64,000 nt of DNA from JAAUTT01 sp038213375. Its GTDB lineage: Bacteria > Bacteroidota > Bacteroidia > Bacteroidales > JAAUTT01. Positions 1-8,446 of the stretch are shown here, in pieces. Position numbers and translations under genes: made by a program. Where the stretch lies: positions 119,459 through 183,458 of the forward strand of contig JBBQTB010000003.1 in NCBI GenBank assembly GCA_038213375.1, read 5' to 3'. Under the pieces are notes generated by a model. It searched no databases and was not told where the DNA came from. It saw only the letters and a program-made list of their open reading frames with translations. The first letter of the stretch is position 1. The number at the start of each line of letters is the position of its first letter.

Positions 1-220
1 TATCATTTGTCGGAATGTAATTATCTATTTTAATTACGATCTGCAAAACAAAATATTTGAATTGTTTCATAACAATCTATATAATAATGGTTATTTATGG
101 CTTGGAATGCATGAATCCATTCTCGGGCCTTATGCATCAAAATTTGAAAAAATCGGGCATGCCTATCAGAAAAAGGAAAGTCTATTTTCGAGTATCGATT
201 ATGGGAAAATGAATAAATAA
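1..220 (+). CDS. cheR: CheR-type protein methyltransferase, C-terminal fragment
   Basis: This is the 3' end of a gene that begins before the window; the reading frame runs from base 2 to the stop at 218-220. The 72 visible residues contain ICRNVIIYFNYDLQ followed by GYLWLGMHESI. These match the C-terminal SAM-binding part of CheR, which is typically CRNVLIYF...GGxLxLGxSE. CheR transfers methyl groups from SAM to glutamates of chemoreceptor-type coiled coils. Unlike the second CheR at 3024-3848, this copy keeps the canonical CRNV motif, so it is probably the active enzyme of the pair. It is followed by a hairpin and then by a GAF/PAS sensor on the same strand. The family call is good; the full domain architecture cannot be seen. 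Confidence 0.85.
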   Translation, partial: IICRNVIIYFNYDLQNKIFELFHNNLYNNGYLWLGMHESILGPYASKFEKIGHAYQKKESLFSSIDYGKMNK

Positions 221-226
221 TAATAT

Positions 227-258
227 TTATGCTTCAGATATTTAAATATCAAGCATAA
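227..258. repeat. Bulged inverted repeat between cheR and sensor gene
   Basis: TTATGCTT (227-234) pairs with AAGCATAA (251-258), and between them lies the perfect 14-bp palindrome GATATTTAAATATC (237-250) with a two-base bulge (CA). No T-run follows, so an intrinsic terminator is unlikely. It lies six bases upstream of a TATATTTG -7-like box (264-271), so it could be an operator for the sensor gene. It could also be a transcript-processing hairpin. Confidence 0.5.
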
Positions 259-263
259 CAAGC

Positions 264-271
264 TATATTTG
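264..271 (+). promoter_or_regulatory. Putative Bacteroidota -7 promoter box
   Basis: TATATTTG matches the TAnnTTTG consensus of Bacteroidota sigma-A promoters and lies 53 bases before the start of the sensor at 325. No clear TTTG -33 element is visible at the expected spacing, so the call is tentative. Confidence 0.3.
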
Positions 272-324
272 AAGAAAAGGCAGCGAAAATAAATATCGAA
301 ACATTGAAAATAGTTTAAAATCAA

Positions 325-3012
325 ATGATAAGAATTAATCAAAGTATAAAATCAAGACTTCTTCTCTTTACAGGAACTATTATTTTCCTTTTTGGACTGT
401 TCTTTATTTTTTTATACAATGATTTTTTCTTCGCTCGAAGAACTATTGAATTCTATAACCGGATCAATATTCTAAATTCTGCACCCGGTCAATTGACTTT
501 ACTTCATAACTCATTTGTAAAGAACGAAATTATAAACGAACGTTATTATTTAACGGGTAAAAGCAAATTACTAGATAGTATATTTATTACTTCAGAACTA
601 TATCAAAAGCAACTGGATAGTTTAAATTACCTTCCATATTTTTCACCTCAAGACGTTACCAGAACTCAGATCAAAGGACTCATTACTCAGTGCAAAAAAC
701 TTAGTGATATTTATATTATTCTTAACCAACAAATTATTGGGCGTGGGTATTTGAAAACTGGTGAGGCTGGGGAAGTTGATAGGTTTATAAACTTTTTTAT
801 TGAATTTGCTGTTTCTGAGAACAATCCAATTCTTATGAAATCTATTGTTGAGATCAATAGATATCAATCAGCTTATCAATTGGGAAAGACTAACGATCAA
901 ATTCAACTTCTTTTCGATAGGGTAGATGCTCTCAAAATTCTTCTTTCCATAAATGATGTCAAACTTTGCAATGGTATGACAGAGATAAACCGCCTGAAGC
1001 TTATTAAGGAGTTAGAAACATTTGCAGCTCTTATTGGAGAATTACAAAAAACTGACATTAAAATTGGATTTTCAGGTGGTCAGGGAACTATAGGTGATGC
1101 CCAACTCAAACTCGAAATTATAGGCGATAAATCTCAAAACATTTATAAGGAAATTAAAAATGAGGTCGGTCAGCAAATACTCATTCAGTTTATAGTTAAA
1201 ATATCATTGTTAATTATTCTGCTATTATTTTATTTGTGGTTTTTACTACGATTTTCAAGGACTGTAACATTTGCGATACAACAAATTAAAAATTTTGCTT
1301 CGGAGCTGGTTCTGGGAAAATTGCCGAATCCGTTGGAACTTAATGCAAGTGATGAATTAATCTCCATATCAGAACTTTCAAATAATTTTGCGAGTAGTTT
1401 ACGAGAAAAGATTCATTTTGCGACTAATCTTGGCTCGGGGAAATCGAATGTGACCATGTTGCCTCTTAGTGAGGAAGATACAATGGCTAATGCATTGTTA
1501 AACATGGAGAAAAGTCTTAAAAAAGCCGTGGAGGAAGATCAGAAATATAAAATTGAAGAACAAAAACGTGCCTGGACCAATGAAGGACTTGCAAAATTTG
1601 GTGAAATCCTCAGAATGCAAACAGACAATCTGGCGACTTTGTCAGATTCTGTCATCTCTAACCTTGTTAAATACCTTAATGCCAATCAGGGAGGTGTTTT
1701 TCTTTACAACAACGACGATAAATCAGACATACATCTGCAACTTATATCGGCATTTGCTTTTGATCGCAAAAAATACCTTACAAAACGAATTGAACTTGGC
1801 GAAGGGTTGATAGGCACTTGTGCCCTTGAAAGGCAAACTATTATAATTACTGATATCCCAGAAGGATACATGGAAATCACCTCGGGTTTGGGAGAAGCTC
1901 CACCCAGAAGTATTTTAATTGTTCCATTGCGATCCGAAGAAGTGATTTTTGGCGTTCTGGAAATTGCATCACTTAACTTTTTTCAGCCTCATGAAATAGA
2001 TTTTGTTGAAAAAATTGCTCAAAACACTGCTTCAACTTTTGATACTGTAAAAATTAATATCAATACTTCTCGCTTATTAGAACAGTCCAAAAAGCAAGCT
2101 GAGGAAATGGCGCAACAGGAAGAAGAAATGCGTCAGAACCTTGAAGAATTGCAAGCTACACAGGAAGAATCGGAACGCCGTGAAGCAGAAATCAACAGTT
2201 TGTTAGTGGCAGTGGATGCTTCAGCTTTGGTTATCCAAACTGATATGGAAGGCCGGATAATGGAAGTTAATAAAAAGTTCTCTTCTATCGTAAAAAAACA
2301 GCGCGACGAGCTAATTGGTACATATTTGAGAAATATCTTCATTTTCAATGTCGAGATGGACGAATATTACAATTTATTGCTCGATTTGAAACAAGGTAAG
2401 TTAATCAATCGAAACGAAATATTGGATTTTGAGGATGGAAGCAAAGTATATCTGGTTCTAAATTATTCCCCAATTCTTGATAGAGATGGGAAACCATATA
2501 AAGTTTTAGGAATTGCTACCAACATTACTGATAAAATAGTACTCGAAAATTCAATCTCCAAAAAAGATATTGAGTTAGGTGAAATGGAATATCATCTCAC
2601 TCATTTTGATCAACTTATTGATTCAGGTTTTATTAGAAGTGAATTATCCGCCGATTGCATTCTGATGAATGCAAATGATAACTTTACAGAGGTAACCGGT
2701 TATACATTAAAAGAATCCATTGGTAAGGATTATCGGAAGTTTTTAAAACCCGATGAATTAAAGCAATTTGAATTGATTTGGAACGAAGTTCTCAAAGATA
2801 AACCATATAAAGCAGTTGTTAAAAGGACAATGCCAGCAGGGGATGAGCATTGGTTAATGGCCAGTTTCATACCTTTTAAAAACAAATTAGGAAAAATTAC
2901 AAAAGTTATTTTGGTTGCGCAAGATATAACTGAAAAGAAATTAAAATACCAGGTTTTAGAAGAGGCTAATAAAGAGATTGAGCGACTCAAAGGAATGCAA
3001 AATCAAAGCTGA
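325..3012 (+). CDS. Membrane GAF-PAS-PAS sensor protein without kinase or cyclase output
   Basis: 895-residue membrane sensor. TM1 is at about 12-31, an extracytoplasmic region at 32-285 is mostly helical, and TM2 is at 288-309. A HAMP-like linker covers about 310-405. A GAF domain at 425-575 contains LGEGLIGTCALE and TDIPEGYMEITSGLG. A Glu/Gln-rich coiled coil follows at 585-625 (EEEMRQNLEELQATQEES), then two PAS domains at about 626-740 and 755-875, each closing with a typical A(T/Q)(N/D)IT(D/E)K. It ends in a short coiled coil with no histidine kinase, GGDEF or MCP hairpin domain, so it must signal through partners. It lies between two CheR-like genes and upstream of CheB, which suggests (inference) that its coiled coil is a methylation substrate. 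The ligand is unknown. Confidence 0.85.
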   Translation: MIRINQSIKSRLLLFTGTIIFLFGLFFIFLYNDFFFARRTIEFYNRINILNSAPGQLTLLHNSFVKNEIINERYYLTGKSKLLDSIFITSELYQKQLDSLNYLPYFSPQDVTRTQIKGLITQCKKLSDIYIILNQQIIGRGYLKTGEAGEVDRFINFFIEFAVSENNPILMKSIVEINRYQSAYQLGKTNDQIQLLFDRVDALKILLSINDVKLCNGMTEINRLKLIKELETFAALIGELQKTDIKIGFSGGQGTIGDAQLKLEIIGDKSQNIYKEIKNEVGQQILIQFIVKISLLIILLLFYLWFLLRFSRTVTFAIQQIKNFASELVLGKLPNPLELNASDELISISELSNNFASSLREKIHFATNLGSGKSNVTMLPLSEEDTMANALLNMEKSLKKAVEEDQKYKIEEQKRAWTNEGLAKFGEILRMQTDNLATLSDSVISNLVKYLNANQGGVFLYNNDDKSDIHLQLISAFAFDRKKYLTKRIELGEGLIGTCALERQTIIITDIPEGYMEITSGLGEAPPRSILIVPLRSEEVIFGVLEIASLNFFQPHEIDFVEKIAQNTASTFDTVKININTSRLLEQSKKQAEEMAQQEEEMRQNLEELQATQEESERREAEINSLLVAVDASALVIQTDMEGRIMEVNKKFSSIVKKQRDELIGTYLRNIFIFNVEMDEYYNLLLDLKQGKLINRNEILDFEDGSKVYLVLNYSPILDRDGKPYKVLGIATNITDKIVLENSISKKDIELGEMEYHLTHFDQLIDSGFIRSELSADCILMNANDNFTEVTGYTLKESIGKDYRKFLKPDELKQFELIWNEVLKDKPYKAVVKRTMPAGDEHWLMASFIPFKNKLGKITKVILVAQDITEKKLKYQVLEEANKEIERLKGMQNQS

Positions 3013-3023
3013 ACAACATTGAT

Positions 3024-3848
3024 ATGCTGGAATTAGGAATAGTGGAGACAAGGAATATTATTAAAACAATTTTAGAGAAGTACAATTATGACTTTTCTGA
3101 TTATTCTTTGACGTCATTCAAGCGCCGGCTTGAGAAGATAGTAGATCAGCAAAACCTGAAAAATGTCGATCAGCTGATAATAAAATTGCGAGACAATAAT
3201 AGTTATTTTGAGCAATTTCTTAACGAATTGGCAACACCATCAACAGAAATGTTTCGTGATCCTTCATTGTGGCGGATTTTAAGGGATGAACTATTGCCTT
3301 CATTGATAAACGATTTGGGGTCTAATCTCAAAATATGGCTTCCAAATTCAGTTTCTGGCGATGAACTTTTTTCACTGGTAATTACACTTTATGAATTGAA
3401 TCAGCTTGATAAGGTTCAAATATATGTTTCCTCTTTAAGTACCAGATCAATAGATACTATACGATCAGGCTTATTGCTTGCCAGTAAACTTGATTTAAGT
3501 GCTGATAATTACATTCGTGCCAATGGAATAGAGGTTTTCCCGAACTATTATAAAATGGAAAACAATACCATTTATAGAGATACTTCATTAATAAAGAACG
3601 TTATTTTTTCACGGCAAAACTTGAGTTTTGACCCTCCGGTTCAAGGAATTAAACTTATTTTGTTCCGAAATAAAATGGTTTACTACAATCAGACTCTTCA
3701 AAGTAAGGTTTTAAAACAATTGTTTAGTTCTTTGGTGCCAAATGGATTCTTAATTGTAGGCGCCAAGGAATCGATAAATACCCTCTATGGGAACAACGAA
3801 TTTTCATTGATTAATAATTCTGAAAGTATCTATAAGCGCAAGCCATGA
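3024..3848 (+). CDS. Divergent CheR-like methyltransferase, possibly inactive
   Basis: 274 residues with CheR layout: an N-terminal helical region at about 1-70, then the TPSTEMFRDPSLW segment (71-83) corresponding to the CheR NTTxFFRDP motif, then a Rossmann methyltransferase core. Key SAM-binding motifs are eroded. The usual SAGCSTGEEPYS is LPNSVSGDELFS (106-117). The acidic TDIS motif is SSLS (136-139), so the ribose-binding Asp is missing. CRNVLIYF is FRNKMVYY (214-221). The fold is therefore recognisable, but catalysis or SAM binding is doubtful. Its stop codon overlaps the CheB start (ATGA), which points to translational coupling. It may be a regulatory pseudoenzyme or may bind another ligand. 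Family membership is fairly secure; activity is not. Confidence 0.75.
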   Translation: MLELGIVETRNIIKTILEKYNYDFSDYSLTSFKRRLEKIVDQQNLKNVDQLIIKLRDNNSYFEQFLNELATPSTEMFRDPSLWRILRDELLPSLINDLGSNLKIWLPNSVSGDELFSLVITLYELNQLDKVQIYVSSLSTRSIDTIRSGLLLASKLDLSADNYIRANGIEVFPNYYKMENNTIYRDTSLIKNVIFSRQNLSFDPPVQGIKLILFRNKMVYYNQTLQSKVLKQLFSSLVPNGFLIVGAKESINTLYGNNEFSLINNSESIYKRKP

Positions 3849-4402
3849 TTTATAAAGCAATTATGATAGGCGGATCGGCCGGAAGTTTTCAGGTAGTAAC
3901 GAAAATATTAAGTGCTTTGCCAAAGACACTGAATATGCCTTTGTTTTTATGTCTTCATCGGCTAAAGCATGTTCGGTCCGGTTTTCTTGAAGCTTTGTCA
4001 TTGAAATCAAATCTTCCTGTTATAGAACCTGACGATAAAGAACAAATCAAACCAGGAAGGGCTTACCTTGCACCTGCAAACTATCATATGTATATTGAAC
4101 TTGGAAACAGAATTGCTTTGTCTACGGAGGAACCTGTAAACCATTCGAGGCCATCCATCGATCTTTCGTTTGTTACTGCAGCGCATGCTTATCGCGAAAA
4201 ACTCATTGGAATTATTCTGTCGGGCGCTAATAGCGACGGAGCATACGGGTTAAAAAAGGTGAAAGACTTAAATGGCTTTACAATTGTTCAGGATCCTAAT
4301 GAATGCCAGGTTCGCACGATGACCGAAGCGGCTATGAAAAGCACAAACGTAGATCAGGTTTTATCGACCGATCAGATTATTAAATTTTTACTAAAATTAT
4401 AA
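3845..4402 (+). CDS. cheB: Stand-alone CheB methylesterase domain
   Basis: 185 residues covering only the CheB C-terminal catalytic domain, without the N-terminal receiver domain of classical CheB. The catalytic triad is visible: Ser11 in IGGSAGS, His38 in LCLHRLKH and Asp131 in LSGANSDGAYG. The family hydrolyses glutamyl methyl esters made by CheR and deamidates glutamine in chemoreceptors. Without a receiver domain its activity is not set by CheA phosphorylation, which fits a local circuit that has no CheA or CheW here. The start overlaps the end of the divergent CheR by four bases, and a membrane GAF protein follows after 13 bases. Confidence 0.92.
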   Translation: MIYKAIMIGGSAGSFQVVTKILSALPKTLNMPLFLCLHRLKHVRSGFLEALSLKSNLPVIEPDDKEQIKPGRAYLAPANYHMYIELGNRIALSTEEPVNHSRPSIDLSFVTAAHAYREKLIGIILSGANSDGAYGLKKVKDLNGFTIVQDPNECQVRTMTEAAMKSTNVDQVLSTDQIIKFLLKL

Positions 4403-4415
4403 AAGAAATAGTTCT

Positions 4416-5180
4416 ATGAAAATGAACCTTTCTTACAAATATCTTCACTTGATTATTTTTCTGCTATTATTGGCGGTGGTATTCGCTCTTTTTGGTGTGA
4501 TTAACAATATGCCCATCGATAATTCAAATAAAATTACCTTTGCCTACATTCTGCTTTTTACAATTCTTTTTCTCATTGTTGTCTGGTTTTTAGCCACATT
4601 AAAAATAGAAAGAAAATTCAAAGACATTTCGTTGTCCGATAACGCTGATCATGAGGTTATAAATAATACAAGTAAATTCATGTCGAACGACAAAGAGGAA
4701 TTTCGTGAAAATAAAAATGAAATGGATGTTTCACGGCTAATTCCTGATAATAGCAAGTCGGTCGAAGAGTTTTCAGAGAATATCCTTCAGAATTTAGCTC
4801 AGGAATTTAATATCGTTCAAGCTTTAATGTATTTGCAAACAGCTGATGCCGACAATTACGAATCAATTGCTCAGTATGCTTATTTTTCTGAATCAAAGCC
4901 ACAGGCCTTTAAGTCGGGCGAAACATTACCCGGTCAGGCAATTAAAAACAGAACTATTGTTACGTTAACCGATATACCTGAAAATTATATGACCATTGCT
5001 TCAGGATTAGGAAAAAGTAGCATCAAATATTTGGTATTTGTGCCACTGATACACAAAGATGTTGTTGTTGGATTGATCGAATACGCAACTTTTGCCCAGA
5101 TAAATGAAGATATAATTAAAGTGCTGGGCAATATTGCAGATCAGGTTGCTGAAATTATTGTTAAACTCATAAAAAAGTAA
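4416..5180 (+). CDS. Membrane-anchored GAF domain protein
   Basis: 254 residues with two N-terminal TM helices (about 11-29 and 41-60), a charged linker, and a cytoplasmic GAF domain at about 115-250. The GAF region contains SGETLPGQAIKNRTIVTLTDIPENYMTIASGLG in shortened form; its TDIPENYMTIASGLG segment is nearly the same as those in the sensor at 325-3012 and the phosphatase at 5190-7805. The three GAF domains thus belong to one subfamily and may bind a common ligand. There is no output domain. It is separated from the downstream phosphatase gene by 9 bases and is certainly in the same operon. It could act as a sensor subunit for the phosphatase. Confidence 0.8.
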   Translation: MKMNLSYKYLHLIIFLLLLAVVFALFGVINNMPIDNSNKITFAYILLFTILFLIVVWFLATLKIERKFKDISLSDNADHEVINNTSKFMSNDKEEFRENKNEMDVSRLIPDNSKSVEEFSENILQNLAQEFNIVQALMYLQTADADNYESIAQYAYFSESKPQAFKSGETLPGQAIKNRTIVTLTDIPENYMTIASGLGKSSIKYLVFVPLIHKDVVVGLIEYATFAQINEDIIKVLGNIADQVAEIIVKLIKK

Positions 5181-5189
5181 AACAAACAT

Positions 5190-7805
5190 ATGCCGGTAAA
5201 GGTGAACTATATCCTTGATAACGCAAAAGCTCGTACTGTCATAATCGGAGTGGCAGTGAGCATTGTTGTTCCTGTTATTGCATGGATGATGGATATCATT
5301 GTGGCCGGCCAGATGCTGAGCTTAACAACTCTTTTGCAAATACATATCAATCATCCGAGTCTATATTTTGTCGATTTAATACCAATTGTTTCCGGAATAA
5401 TTATCTATTTTATAATAAGTATTCGGGAAAAGGATAAGGAATTCTACGAGGAAAAAATCATTAAAAGAGATCATCGCATTAATAAAAACGCATCATTTGC
5501 GAAACAAATAGGTGAAGGAGATTATACAAGCCCGTTTGAGCCATCGGGGAGTGACGATGCATTAGGCGAATCGTTGCTTTTAATGCGTGATAACCTGATT
5601 TTAAATACCCGGAAAGAAGCTGAACAGAGCTGGATTGCTGCAGGAAAGGAGCAAATTTCGAATGTGCTTCGAATTCATAACAAAATTGACGTTTTGGCAA
5701 ATGAGACATTGGTTTCACTTACAAAATATATCAATGCTGTTCAGGGCGCATTCTATTTGTTTGATTCGGATAGACAGGTGCTTATAAATATTGCCACCTA
5801 TGCTTTTAATCGTAAAAAATTTGTAAACCAGGAATTTCAGATTGGTGAAGGGCTAATAGGTGAGTGTGCCTATGAAATGGATCTTATTTATCGTACCGAA
5901 ATACCTGATGATTATGTTACTATCACCTCGGGTATTTTAGGTGACAAGCGGCCAAAGACAATTCTGATTGTTCCCTTGGTTTCCGACGAAAACCTACAAG
6001 GTGTTATAGAATTTGCATTTTTACTCGATGAGCTGCCTTTACTGACTCTTCATTTTATGAAGGAGTTAGGAGAAATTATTGCTCGCACAATTTTTAACCT
6101 TCGTGTAAACGAAAAAACCGAACTTTTGCTTGAGGAATCACGTCAAATGACAGGTGAACTTATGGAGAACGAAGAACAACTGCGGCAAAGTGCGGAAGAA
6201 ATGCGTGCTACTCAGGAAGAACTTCAACGCTCCAACGAAAAACTCGAAGGCCAAATTAACGAAGTTGAAAATGCCCAAAAACGTCTTCATTCGCTTCTCC
6301 AAAATGCATCCGAAATTATTTTTATTTACGATGAAAGTTTAAATCTGGCATATATTAGCCCGTCAGTTTCCGGCATTCTTGGATTTACACCCGATGAGAT
6401 GATGAAAGGTAAGGATTTTGACCGTCTTACCCGCAAAGGTGAAGTCGAACTCCGGTCCATGTTCAGTCGTTTGCTTGAGAAGCCGGCGGAATCTATTACA
6501 ATTCAATATACTTACATGAAAAAGGATGGACAAAAAATCTTCCTTGAAACTACCGGGAGAAACCTTTTGGCCGACCCGGCACTTCATGGGATCATCCTAA
6601 ATTCGCAGGATATAACCGAACGAAAAAGAGCAGAAAAAGAAGAGCGGATGAAAAGTAAAATGCAATCCCTCTCAGAGAATTCTCTTGATTTGATTATTCG
6701 ATTAAATATGCACGGTATGTTTTTCTATGCCAATCCGGTAGTTGAAGATTATATTGGCATAAAAAGTTCTGATATTTTGAATAAAACTATTCAGGATACT
6801 GTGATGCCACCAAATTTGCTTTCCTATTTTCAAACTACCCTCATTGAAGTTAAATCCTCCCCTCAAAAACGGAATAATCAGATTTCCATACCAATTCAAC
6901 TAGGTGAAAAGATGGCAGAAAGAATCATTAGCCTTGATGCCATTCCGGAATTTAATGAAAATGAGCTGGAAACTATATTATTTGTTGGGCATGATATTAC
7001 TGAGGCTAAACGTATTGAATTAGAGATTGCCGATAAAAATCGAAAGATCGAGGATAGCATCAACTATGCTCAGCGAATTCAGTCCGCCATTCTTCCCGAT
7101 AATGCATTTATTCGCGAGTACCTGCCGAAATCGTTTATTTTTTATAAACCACGCGATGTTGTCAGTGGAGATTTTCCATGGTTCTTTAAACGCGACGATA
7201 CTTTATACATCGCAGTAGTGGACTGCACAGGTCACGGTGTGCCTGGCGCATTGCTTTCATTTGTTGGGTATTTCATTCTTAATAATGTAGTTGACCATGA
7301 ACGGGATTATACCGCTGCGGAAGTTTGCGATCTGTTACATAATGGTGTTCGTCAAACTCTTAAGCAAAACCGTGAAGATGCACAGGGTCGTGACGGCATG
7401 GATATAGCTCTGGTGAAATATAATCCGAAGAAAAACGAAATACATTATGCCGGCGCTCATCGCCCTCTATATTTCTTACGTCATGGGGAATTGACTGAAT
7501 ATAAGGGTGACAGAAAAGCTATCGGCGGTATCCCTTTGGGCAGTAAACCTGAAAAGAACTTCACCAATTATGTTATTCCCTTGGAAACTGGTGATAAAGT
7601 GTTTTTCTTCTCCGATGGTTTGACTGATCAACTAGGAGGGCCGGAATTTAAAAAGTTTTCACCGGCACGCGTGCGGGATATGATCTCACAAAATTCAAAT
7701 AATACAATGGAAGACTATCATCAATTATTTGATAAAGATTTTTTTGCATGGAAGGGTATCGAAAAGCAAATAGATGATGTTTTATTAATCGGAATAGAAT
7801 TTTAA
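5190..7805 (+). CDS. Membrane GAF-PAS-PAS-SpoIIE (PP2C-type) serine phosphatase, SiaA-like
   Basis: 871 residues. Two TM helices (about 16-36 and 59-78) are followed by a HAMP-like linker, a GAF domain (about 150-305, with GEGLIGECAYE and TEIPDDYVTITSG), a Glu-rich coiled coil (about 318-365, with EEQLRQSAEEMRATQEE), two PAS domains (366-480 and 490-610) and a C-terminal SpoIIE/PP2C phosphatase domain (630-871). Metal-binding Asp positions are visible: D661 in SGDFPW (Pro where Tyr is usual), D678 in DCTGHGVPGA, D735 in GRDGMD, D809 in FFSDGLTD and D863. In the known SiaABCD switch of Pseudomonas, SiaA dephosphorylates SiaC and SiaB phosphorylates it. SiaB- and SiaC-like genes follow directly, so phospho-SiaC is the likely substrate. 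Confidence 0.88.
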   Translation: MPVKVNYILDNAKARTVIIGVAVSIVVPVIAWMMDIIVAGQMLSLTTLLQIHINHPSLYFVDLIPIVSGIIIYFIISIREKDKEFYEEKIIKRDHRINKNASFAKQIGEGDYTSPFEPSGSDDALGESLLLMRDNLILNTRKEAEQSWIAAGKEQISNVLRIHNKIDVLANETLVSLTKYINAVQGAFYLFDSDRQVLINIATYAFNRKKFVNQEFQIGEGLIGECAYEMDLIYRTEIPDDYVTITSGILGDKRPKTILIVPLVSDENLQGVIEFAFLLDELPLLTLHFMKELGEIIARTIFNLRVNEKTELLLEESRQMTGELMENEEQLRQSAEEMRATQEELQRSNEKLEGQINEVENAQKRLHSLLQNASEIIFIYDESLNLAYISPSVSGILGFTPDEMMKGKDFDRLTRKGEVELRSMFSRLLEKPAESITIQYTYMKKDGQKIFLETTGRNLLADPALHGIILNSQDITERKRAEKEERMKSKMQSLSENSLDLIIRLNMHGMFFYANPVVEDYIGIKSSDILNKTIQDTVMPPNLLSYFQTTLIEVKSSPQKRNNQISIPIQLGEKMAERIISLDAIPEFNENELETILFVGHDITEAKRIELEIADKNRKIEDSINYAQRIQSAILPDNAFIREYLPKSFIFYKPRDVVSGDFPWFFKRDDTLYIAVVDCTGHGVPGALLSFVGYFILNNVVDHERDYTAAEVCDLLHNGVRQTLKQNREDAQGRDGMDIALVKYNPKKNEIHYAGAHRPLYFLRHGELTEYKGDRKAIGGIPLGSKPEKNFTNYVIPLETGDKVFFFSDGLTDQLGGPEFKKFSPARVRDMISQNSNNTMEDYHQLFDKDFFAWKGIEKQIDDVLLIGIEF

Positions 7806-7837
7806 TTTTACTCAATTAAACTAATACTTTAACTGAT

Positions 7838-8422
7838 ATGGGCACAAATGAAAAGAAGGATGTCAGAGGTTTCCTCGAATTTGTATATGAGTTTTATAAA
7901 TCAATGAAGGAACATGAGATTACGCTGGTATACGAAGGTGAAATAACACACCAAATAACAAAAGCCTTCACTTCTCTTACCGAATCCAATATGGCAAAAG
8001 AAGAAGAGTCTAATTTAGTTCAAAAAAAGGTTTTTCATGTGATGGTTGAATGTTTACAAAATATCAGCAAACACGCTGACGATTATGGCGCTAACGATTA
8101 TTTGTTTTCCGGAAGAGGCATTTTTTTGGTTTCGAAAGGTAAAGATGAGTATTCTGTTACCACAGGCAATGCAATTGACCACACCCGTATGCCGGAATTA
8201 AAACGTATGCTTGAACAAGTAAATAGTTTGGATAAAGAAGAACTTACCGAACTTTACAAGAAACAAATTAAGGAAGGCAGACTATCCGATAAGGGAGGCG
8301 CCGGATTAGGCTTTATTGATATTAAGCGTAAAACAGGACGTAATCTTGAGTATCACTTCTTGCCTATTAACGATGTTTCATCATTCTTTTTATTAACATC
8401 AACTATTTCACGAAATGCTTAA
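7838..8422 (+). CDS. siaB: SiaB-family protein kinase (GHKL-type)
   Basis: 194 residues resembling the SiaB family (DUF6272), a GHKL ATPase fold that phosphorylates SiaC. An N-box-like segment, HVMVECLQNISKHADD, holds the conserved Glu/Asn/Lys of ATP and Mg binding. A glycine-rich lid segment, DKGGAGLGFIDIKRKTG, corresponds to the G2 box. It has no TM segment or sensor domain, so it is cytosolic. It lies 32 bases after the SpoIIE phosphatase and 24 before the SiaC homologue, the phosphatase-kinase-target order of Sia operons. The gene symbol is by homology of family and order, not proven orthology. Confidence 0.82.
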   Translation: MGTNEKKDVRGFLEFVYEFYKSMKEHEITLVYEGEITHQITKAFTSLTESNMAKEEESNLVQKKVFHVMVECLQNISKHADDYGANDYLFSGRGIFLVSKGKDEYSVTTGNAIDHTRMPELKRMLEQVNSLDKEELTELYKKQIKEGRLSDKGGAGLGFIDIKRKTGRNLEYHFLPINDVSSFFLLTSTISRNA

Positions 8423-8446
8423 TGCTTAAATAATAATATTGAAGCT

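Noticed and set aside
227..258. Intrinsic terminator after the first CheR
   Set aside because: No T-run follows the stem on the plus strand, and the hairpin touches a promoter-like box instead.
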